From Terriglobus saanensis SP1PR4 (lineage in GTDB: Bacteria > Acidobacteriota > Terriglobia > Terriglobales > Acidobacteriaceae), in the NCBI RefSeq assembly GCF_000179915.2, contig NC_014963.1:4278001-4342000 (forward strand): a stretch of 64,000 nucleotides of DNA, written 5' to 3'. Under the pieces are notes generated by a model, which was not told the origin of the DNA, did no database searches, and was given only the letters and a program-made list of their open reading frames with translations. Position 1 is the stretch's first letter, and every line of letters begins with the position of its first letter. This document shows, piece by piece, positions 58,263 to 64,000 of the stretch. The position numbers were made by a program, and so were the translations under genes.

Positions 58263-60400
58263 GGACGCTTCGGAGATATTCCGCGGTTCTCTTCGTGCTC
58301 ACCTGCGGTCTGTCGCGAGCGCAGACGGGGCAGCAGCCGCCACCGTTTACTGCGCCCAATCCACCTACGCCTGCAGCGACTCAAGCGCCGGGACAGAAGT
58401 CCGTGCCCGACCAACAGACGCCTGCGGCAGCTCCGGATGCGCCGCTGCCACAGACCGATCAGACAACGGTGGATCTTCGCTCCGTACCACCGATGAGCCC
58501 GCAGCTGCAGACACCTGCGGAGCCTTCAGCAGCTGTGAATCACGCTACAGAGATGACCCTGCTTCCGCAGAAGGAAGCAGGCCCTGCACGCAAGGATGGT
58601 TTCTACAATCTCATCGACGCTTATCGTGGACCGAACACGCCTCCGCTTCCTGTGGTCTCCGGAGATCGTCTGAGCGCGCTGATCCACGATGGTCGTCTAT
58701 ACCTCTCGCTACATGACGCTCTTTCACTTGCGATTGAGAACAATCTGGATGTGGAAGTAAGTCGTTACAACCTTCTTCTTGCGCATACCGACCTGACACG
58801 CGCCAAGGGCGGAGGTAACCTGCGCGGCATTGATTACACCGTGCAGCAGATGGCGCCGGGCGTGGGCGCGGCGACCAGCCCCCTTCTGATTACAGCTACG
58901 ACGGGGAATGCCTCTTCGACGAATGCATCGATTGCCGATCTCTCGCAGGTGACGCAGACGGGCAGCGGAACACAGCAGGACCTCTCGCAGAACGGACCAT
59001 TTCCCTACTCTCCAGGCCCTTCGATCCCGCTCTTCGATCCGACCTTGTTTACACAGGTGGGCTATCTTCGCAGGTCCGATCAGAATTCGCTTATCGACAC
59101 CGGAACAACTGCCCCAACAGGTCCGCTCAGCTTTCTCAGCGCGGGGCTTGACTACCAGCAGGGCTTCTCCACGGGAGCGCAGCTGGAAGCCTATGCCGAC
59201 AACGCGCCACAGGTGCTATATGCCAATGGGTCGCAGTACGATCCCTTCCATGCTCCTTCGACTTCGGTGACTCTGACGCAACCGCTTCTGCGTGGTCGTG
59301 GACGCGATGTCAATCTTCGCTTTATCCGTATCGCGCGGCTGCAGCAGAAGCAATCGCGGCTGCTCTTCGAACAGCAGGTGCTGGAGACGGTCTATGGTAT
59401 CTCGCGGCTCTACTACGATCTGGTTTCGCTCGGGGAAAACGTCGGTGTGAAGGAACAGACGCTCGCCGCTGCAGAACAACTTTATCGCGATGACAAGGCG
59501 CAGGTCGACGAAGGTACACTGGCGCCGATCGAACTGACGCGAGCACAGGCGCTGGTCTCCTCGAACCGCCTGGACCTGATTCAAGCGAAGGGTGAATACC
59601 GGCAGCAGGAAGCCATCCTGCGGCAGCAGTTGCTGCGTCGCCTGGGAGATCCCTCAGCGGGCATTGTGGGCATCTTTCCGACGGACCACATTACCGTTCC
59701 GGATGCCGCGCCTTCGCTCGACATCTCTTCGCTCATTGCCGATGCGCTGACGAATCGGCCTGACCTGGCCCAGGCATCGTTACAGATCAAGGATGATCAG
59801 ATTGCGACGAGCGCCGCGCGGAACAACGTGAAGCCTGCGCTCAACGTCTATGCCAACATTCAGACGCGTGGATCGACCCTGATGTCGTCGACGCCTTTGG
59901 GTTCTCCGGGAACGGGTGTTTCAAGCGTCGCACCAGCGCTGACCCAAGGTGGACTCCGGCTTTCGACGATCTACCAGGGTGGTATTCAGCTGAATCTTCC
60001 GCTGCGCAACCGCATTGCGCAGGCCGATGCGGAGCGCGATCAGATCCAGCTGCGACAGGCGGAGGCTCGATCGATTCGTCTGGAAAATGAGATCCGTCAA
60101 CAGGTTGAAAACGCTGCCATCGCTCTCGAAAGTGCACACCAGGCATATGCTGCCGCCGTAGAAAGCAGGAACTATCAGGACCAGCTTTTGCAGGCGGAGA
60201 AGGACAAATTCGCCGTCGGTGCGAGCACCAACTTCCTGATCATCCAGGACCAGTCTTACCTGGCGCAGGCACGCTCCACCGAAGTTGCCGCGAGATCCGA
60301 TTGGATGAAGGCGCAGATGTCGCTGGACCGTGCGCTCGGCGATCTGCTGGAGAAGAATCATATTCTTCTGGACGACACGGTTCGCGGAACACTGCCGTAA
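58259..60400 (+). CDS. TolC-like outer-membrane efflux protein
   Basis: 713 residues, longer than the usual 450-500 because of a Pro/Gln-rich N-terminal segment (about 20-125) and an insertion (about 180-320). A signal peptide is present (about 1-21). Two OEP coiled-coil repeats are seen: ALSLAIENNLDVEVSRYNLL, LVSLGENVGVKEQTLAAAEQ and AQVDEGTLAPIELTRAQALV; then LTNRPDLAQASLQIKDDQIA and a final AVGASTNFLIIQDQSYLAQA. It should form the outer-membrane exit duct. Translationally coupled to the adaptor gene (ATGA). Confidence 0.92.
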   Translation: MRTLRRYSAVLFVLTCGLSRAQTGQQPPPFTAPNPPTPAATQAPGQKSVPDQQTPAAAPDAPLPQTDQTTVDLRSVPPMSPQLQTPAEPSAAVNHATEMTLLPQKEAGPARKDGFYNLIDAYRGPNTPPLPVVSGDRLSALIHDGRLYLSLHDALSLAIENNLDVEVSRYNLLLAHTDLTRAKGGGNLRGIDYTVQQMAPGVGAATSPLLITATTGNASSTNASIADLSQVTQTGSGTQQDLSQNGPFPYSPGPSIPLFDPTLFTQVGYLRRSDQNSLIDTGTTAPTGPLSFLSAGLDYQQGFSTGAQLEAYADNAPQVLYANGSQYDPFHAPSTSVTLTQPLLRGRGRDVNLRFIRIARLQQKQSRLLFEQQVLETVYGISRLYYDLVSLGENVGVKEQTLAAAEQLYRDDKAQVDEGTLAPIELTRAQALVSSNRLDLIQAKGEYRQQEAILRQQLLRRLGDPSAGIVGIFPTDHITVPDAAPSLDISSLIADALTNRPDLAQASLQIKDDQIATSAARNNVKPALNVYANIQTRGSTLMSSTPLGSPGTGVSSVAPALTQGGLRLSTIYQGGIQLNLPLRNRIAQADAERDQIQLRQAEARSIRLENEIRQQVENAAIALESAHQAYAAAVESRNYQDQLLQAEKDKFAVGASTNFLIIQDQSYLAQARSTEVAARSDWMKAQMSLDRALGDLLEKNHILLDDTVRGTLP

Positions 60401-60437
60401 ACTCTGAGCCCGCGGCGACATGCTAGGCTCGACAACG

Positions 60438-60695
60438 ATGGATACGAATCTTGTGCACTTCACATTACGCAGGGTCGGGGCGACCTTGCACTTCGCCACA
60501 GATCCTGTGAAGTCTGGCTCGCAGAGTTTTGTGATGCATAGTCTTCAGCTGCAGCGTCTTCCTTCGGAGTACGAAGCGCTGAAGGCGCTGGAGCGAGTCG
60601 GCATTGGATATTGGTCGTCCTTTCCACCCGATGGCATTCAGGCCACGGTCACCCGCGACCAGCTGCGGGCCATGGGATTTCGCGGCAACTACTAG
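60438..60695 (+). CDS. Small hypothetical protein
   Basis: 85 residues from ATG 60438 (an in-frame ATG lies at 60420). It is compact with no signal peptide or membrane helix: MDTNLVHFTLRRVGATLHFA, then PSEYEALKALERVGIGYWSS and VTRDQLRAMGFRGNY. The family is not recognised. It starts 37 bases after the TolC-like gene on the same strand; co-transcription with the efflux operon is possible but unproven. Confidence 0.55.
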   Translation: MDTNLVHFTLRRVGATLHFATDPVKSGSQSFVMHSLQLQRLPSEYEALKALERVGIGYWSSFPPDGIQATVTRDQLRAMGFRGNY

Positions 60696-60715
60696 GCTGC
60701 ATGTCGGCCGTAGCG

Positions 60716-60752
60716 CAACAGATCCCTTCGCTAACGCTACGGGATGACAAAG
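60716..60752. repeat. Extragenic repeat CAACAGATCCCTTCGCT...GGGATGACAAAG, second copy
   Basis: Shares CAACAGATCCCTTCGCT and CGGGATGACAAAG with 46333-46368 and the GATGACAAA end of 38138-38170. It is intergenic, between the small hypothetical gene and the GT2 gene. Confidence 0.75.
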
Positions 60753-60846
60753 TTATATAAGCAGCCGCGCACATCTACTGAATACTTCTTTACTCTCACG
60801 CAAGAGGGTTCTCCTGCAGCGTCCCGCGCGCTATGCTTACCCGCAC

Positions 60847-61908
60847 ATGAGTTCCGACCCCATCGGCGAGTTGAACCTGTCGGCCATCGCTGTACTGATT
60901 CCGGTGCGGCATATCGAACCTGTCCTCGAAGAAACGATTGCAGAGCTCATGGCCTGCGGATTTGCACTCGTCGTGTTGGTCGATGATGGGAGCCCGCAGA
61001 AAGATCGACCGATCTTCAACCGCTTTGCCAGAGCAGGCCTCCCTGTTCTTCGCCACAGCGTAAATCTTGGCAAGGGACGGGCGCTTAAAACCGGCTTCAA
61101 CTACATCTTGACGGAGTACCCTCACCTGCTCGGTGTGGTTACGGCGGATGCCGATGGACAACATACCGTAGCCGATATCGCACACGTCGCGGCACGGCTG
61201 GCTGTGAGCGGTTCGGAACCCATCTTGGGCGTGAGGTCTTTCTCAGGAAACGTCCCGCTCCGCAGTCGATTCGGGAACACGCTGACACGTGTTCTCTTCG
61301 CCTTTGGCACGGGCGTTCGCGTCGGCGATACACAGACCGGACTGCGAGGCCTTCCGATGGCCTCGCTTCCGGAGTTGATGACCCTCGATGGCGAGCGCTA
61401 CGAGTACGAGATGACGATGCTCGCGCACCTTTGCCGCGAGGGAAACAAGCCTGTCGAGGTGCCAATCGAAACGGTCTACATCGAAGGTAATCGCTCGTCG
61501 CACTTCGATCCGGTGTGGGACTCGATGCGCATCTATTTTGTGCTTGCGCGGTTCTTTCTCTCGTCCATCCTTGCGTCGGGGATCGACTTCCTCGGATTCA
61601 CCGTGGCTTTTGCACTGACGCATCACCTCGCCGCGAGTGTTGCGTTCGGACGCTTCAGCTCCCTGGTGAACTTCGCGTTGAACCGCCGCTTCGTCTTTCG
61701 GAATCGTGGTTCTGTTACCGTGGCGCTCCTGCGTTACTACGCACTTGTGATCCTCATCGCTTTTCTCAGTTATGCACTCATCTGGGTCACCGTGCAGCGG
61801 CTGCATTGGAACGTCTTTGTCGCGAAGCTTTGCGTCGATGCTGCTCTGAGCCTGATGAGCTTCTCTGTTCAACGCACCTTTATCTTCCGCCGCTCCACCG
61901 CGGTCTGA
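60847..61908 (+). CDS. GT2 glycosyltransferase (DPM1/DPG-like) fused to GtrA domain
   Basis: 353 residues. The N-terminal GT-A domain has VLIPVRHIEPVLEETI, LVDDGSPQKD (Asp pair), NLGKGRALKTGFN and TADADGQHTVADI (DxD-type), with DTQTGLRGLP and RYEYEMTMLAHLCREG typical of polyprenyl-phosphate glycosyltransferases. The C-terminal 115 residues form a GtrA-type four-helix membrane domain (from about residue 235; FFLSSILASGIDFLGFTVAF). The enzyme should transfer a hexose from NDP-sugar to a polyprenyl phosphate, the donor used by membrane glycosyltransferases. It ends 9 bases before the convergent TMTC-like gene. Confidence 0.9.
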   Translation: MSSDPIGELNLSAIAVLIPVRHIEPVLEETIAELMACGFALVVLVDDGSPQKDRPIFNRFARAGLPVLRHSVNLGKGRALKTGFNYILTEYPHLLGVVTADADGQHTVADIAHVAARLAVSGSEPILGVRSFSGNVPLRSRFGNTLTRVLFAFGTGVRVGDTQTGLRGLPMASLPELMTLDGERYEYEMTMLAHLCREGNKPVEVPIETVYIEGNRSSHFDPVWDSMRIYFVLARFFLSSILASGIDFLGFTVAFALTHHLAASVAFGRFSSLVNFALNRRFVFRNRGSVTVALLRYYALVILIAFLSYALIWVTVQRLHWNVFVAKLCVDAALSLMSFSVQRTFIFRRSTAV

Positions 61909-61917
61909 TGGAATGCC

Positions 61918-64000
61918 TTAGCGCACACCTTGCCTCTTCTGCGCCTCCGACCAAGCCAGATTGTTCTTCGCGAGCGGGAAGTCGGGCTGCAGTGCGATGG
62001 CCGTCTTTGCCGCCGCAATCGCATCATCCCACTGATGCATCGCTTCGTAATTGGCCGCGATGTTATTCCATGCGAGGGCTGAGTTTGGATCAAGCTTCAG
62101 AGCCTGCCGCGCGGTGTCGATACTCTCCGCAAACTTGCCCGCCTGGTTCAGCGCCATGGATCGGTTGATGAGATCCGCAACGACAGACGGCGGACCAGTT
62201 GTCGCAGCTCGCTTCTGTTGGAAGATCGCCAGGTTGTTCTTCGCGATGTCGAGCTCCGGATTGATCTGGAGCGCCTTGATTTCGTTTGCGACGGCGTCGT
62301 CCCATCGGCCCATCGCACCGTAAGCTGCGCCGATGTTGTTGTATGCCTCTGCCATCTTGGGATCGAACACCAGGGCCCTCTGCGCGGACTCCAATGATTG
62401 AGCGTACTGGCCCTGGCGATACTGGGCCAGCGAAAGGTTCAGGGCGTCGGTTGCATTCGTGGGATGTGCCTGCTGAAGGAACGCACGCGCCGTCGCATCT
62501 TCCGGAATAATGGCCAGCGTCTCAATCGCGGCCTGACGCAGAGAAGCTTCATCGCCGGTGCGGCTGAGAACCGTAAGCAGGAGATCGCGCTGTATGGAGC
62601 GCTGCGGATTCAGCGCGACAGCCCGTTGCTCTTCCGCAAGAGCTTCAGGAATTCGCTCTTCCCCGAGGAGCCAGCGCCCATAAAAGGCGTGCACCTGATC
62701 GTCGTTCGGGGTCAACAGCATGGCACGGCGAAAATGCTCCTCCGCCTCAGAGCGATGTCCCATGACGCCATGCACCACACCAAGATTGATCTCCAGCGTG
62801 GCATAGTTCGGTGTGTATTGCAGGGCCTTCGTAAAGTACTCCAACGCAGTGGGGTAGTCCCCCTTATTCATCTGCGTGAGGCCGTAGATCATCAACCCAC
62901 GGCCGTTGTGCGACGACTTGATCACGTCGTCCAGCCAAAGCGATTCTTCCGTCTTCCAAACACGGTTGCGTACGTGTGCGCCCCAAGCGTAGCCACACAG
63001 CAGCACAATAGCCACGCCGATCAGAATCGGCGTCAGTGTGCGCAGCTTTTCAGTTGTCATGACGTGCTGCAACACCAGCCACATTCCCCACACCACCGCC
63101 AGCATCAGTCCAGGAAAGGAAAAGAACATGCGATGATCGTTTTCCATCTCAGACAGGGCGTAGGCCGAAGTGGGTATCTGCGTGACCAGGAACCAGATCA
63201 GGCCAAAAGCGATGGGGTAGGCGCTTCGACGCCGCGCTGCCCACACGATCACCGCAATCAGAGTCAGTGCGAAGAGTATTCCAAGCACGGCCCGCCCATC
63301 CAGCGAATCGAACGGCGATAAGTCAGAGTCCACATTGAGATGGATCGGAAGAAATAGTTGTCCGAAGTAGCGCAGCCAGACGAAGGGCTGTCCCCTGCGA
63401 TAGGCCCAAGGATCGAGGATCGAAGGCGCAAAGCTCTTGGGCGTCATGGCGCTTTGCAGGCAAAGACCCGCGAGTGTGACCATCAGCGCAGGCAGTATTG
63501 CCACCAGGCTCTTCCGCCAACGTCCGCGATCCTCACCGAACTCGAAGAAAACGGCGTAGGCAAACAGAAGGAAGGGAAAGACCGCTGCTGGCGGCTTGCT
63601 CAGAAGTGCAAGCGCAAACGGCACCAGGTAAAGCCCAAACCTCCGCCCCTGCGGCCATCGCGCCCACAACACCAACGCTGCCACGCAACCCAGCGTGCAG
63701 TAAAGATCGCTGCGCTGAATGACGTAGTTCACCGTCTCGGCCATGGCCGGATGTACTCCGAACCACGTTGCACCCAGCAGAGCGAGCGTCGCATTCCGGT
63801 TACTCGGCCATGACCCCGCAGGATCCGCACGCTGATAGACGTCTTGGAAGAGTGCCCAAAGAAGAGCGACAAGAATTAGAAAAAAAATAAAAGTACTGAG
63901 ATGAAACCAGAACGGGCTATAGCCATGTCCGAGCGCGTAATCCAATGCAAGCGACACAGACACCACAGGCCGGTAAGTCTGATTTGGGGGCAACACGCTG
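61918..64000 (-). CDS. TMTC-like membrane TPR protein (partial, N-terminus beyond window)
   Basis: About 694 visible residues; the frame remains open at the right edge, so the true start is outside. The N-terminal part is polytopic: YRPVVSVSLALDYALGHGYS, GATWFGVHPAMAETVNYVIQ and RSDLYCTLGCVAALVLW match the membrane region of TMTC/ArnT-like proteins, with about nine helices seen to roughly residue 340. The C-terminal half (about 370-690) is a row of TPRs (for example EALAEEQRAVALNPQRS, AYNNIGAAYGAMGRWDDAVA, AWNNIAANYEAMHQWDDAIA). TMTC proteins are membrane O-mannosyltransferases in animals; a glycosyltransfer role here is inferred. It converges on the GT2-GtrA gene. Confidence 0.85.
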   Translation of the reverse strand, partial: SVLPPNQTYRPVVSVSLALDYALGHGYSPFWFHLSTFIFFLILVALLWALFQDVYQRADPAGSWPSNRNATLALLGATWFGVHPAMAETVNYVIQRSDLYCTLGCVAALVLWARWPQGRRFGLYLVPFALALLSKPPAAVFPFLLFAYAVFFEFGEDRGRWRKSLVAILPALMVTLAGLCLQSAMTPKSFAPSILDPWAYRRGQPFVWLRYFGQLFLPIHLNVDSDLSPFDSLDGRAVLGILFALTLIAVIVWAARRRSAYPIAFGLIWFLVTQIPTSAYALSEMENDHRMFFSFPGLMLAVVWGMWLVLQHVMTTEKLRTLTPILIGVAIVLLCGYAWGAHVRNRVWKTEESLWLDDVIKSSHNGRGLMIYGLTQMNKGDYPTALEYFTKALQYTPNYATLEINLGVVHGVMGHRSEAEEHFRRAMLLTPNDDQVHAFYGRWLLGEERIPEALAEEQRAVALNPQRSIQRDLLLTVLSRTGDEASLRQAAIETLAIIPEDATARAFLQQAHPTNATDALNLSLAQYRQGQYAQSLESAQRALVFDPKMAEAYNNIGAAYGAMGRWDDAVANEIKALQINPELDIAKNNLAIFQQKRAATTGPPSVVADLINRSMALNQAGKFAESIDTARQALKLDPNSALAWNNIAANYEAMHQWDDAIAAAKTAIALQPDFPLAKNNLAWSEAQKRQGVR

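Noticed and set aside
1-64000. tRNA, rRNA, CRISPR, prophage or transposase genes
   Set aside because: I looked for cloverleaf-like stretches, regularly spaced repeats and integrase or transposase motifs and found none that could be supported by reading alone.

Overview
This 64 kb window is high-GC, densely coding chromosomal DNA. The gene content points to the phylum Acidobacteria (Terriglobales/Acidobacteriaceae; Granulicella, Terriglobus or Edaphobacter-like). The pointers are an orphan FtsX/MacB permease with its own N-terminal extension (ADOP type), a 1053-residue Oar-like TonB receptor with an N-terminal Cna/CarboxypepD-type domain, a VWFA-related secreted protein of the kind common in this phylum, tandem signal peptidases I, and extragenic repeats containing GGGATGACAAA. 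This is inference from families, not from a marker gene. No rRNA, tRNA, CRISPR array, transposase or integrase was seen.

Layout. 0-6 kb: an orphan-looking XRE antitoxin and kdsC on the minus strand, then a tight plus-strand run rnc, three tandem lepB genes, and an AsmA-type gene. 6-9 kb: a secreted M1-like protein whose HExxH motif reads HALTH, and rlmB. 9-11.4 kb: an ECF sigma factor, a small membrane protein, a membrane zinc-ribbon protein and a LytTR response regulator, all in one direction. 11.4-14 kb: a PEP-CTERM protein and a modular GH64 beta-1,3-glucanase, ending head-on at a perfect 20-bp hairpin. 14.0-14.56 kb is AT-rich and non-coding. 14.5-22.8 kb: an accessory metabolic stretch with a 2-keto acid decarboxylase, an MHS-type transporter, a Rieske oxygenase, a sulfurtransferase, a 1-Cys peroxiredoxin, and an ECF sigma/hydrolase/cupin trio.

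22.8-25.3 kb: a flavin/NAD(P)H oxidoreductase with moaC and moeA (molybdenum cofactor). 25.3-30 kb: a MarR regulator divergent from the ADOP permease, and a WYL regulator divergent from a DinB-family gene. 30-36.3 kb: a secreted TPR protein; queC, queE and queD (7-deazaguanine/queuosine synthesis) with a DUF2007 protein; a purine nucleoside permease; purU; and a secreted protein of unknown function. 36.3-42.7 kb: small unknown genes, a VWFA protein coupled to a 57-residue Cys-rich protein, and a long Lhr helicase. 42.7-46.3 kb: the TonB receptor behind a candidate LacI-type operator. 46.4-49.6 kb: an RpoE-like sigma factor, a zf-HC2 anti-sigma factor with a TonB-like C-terminus, and a large secreted TPR protein. 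49.9-53.1 kb: a YXWGXW protein, a LysR regulator, a GNAT acetyltransferase, a DUF2165 protein and a c-type cytochrome. 53.3-60.4 kb: a complete RND efflux operon (pump, adaptor, TolC-like channel). 60.4-64 kb: a small unknown gene, a GT2-GtrA polyprenyl-phosphate sugar synthase, and a TMTC-like membrane TPR protein cut by the window edge.

Most of the window is envelope, secretion, cofactor and stress-response housekeeping. The points most worth following are the M1-like protein lacking its catalytic Glu, whose N-terminus is also built from a dispersed repeat; the head-on GT2-GtrA/TMTC pair; the nucleoside permease lying within the queuosine genes; and the four-gene sigma/zinc-ribbon/LytTR run.
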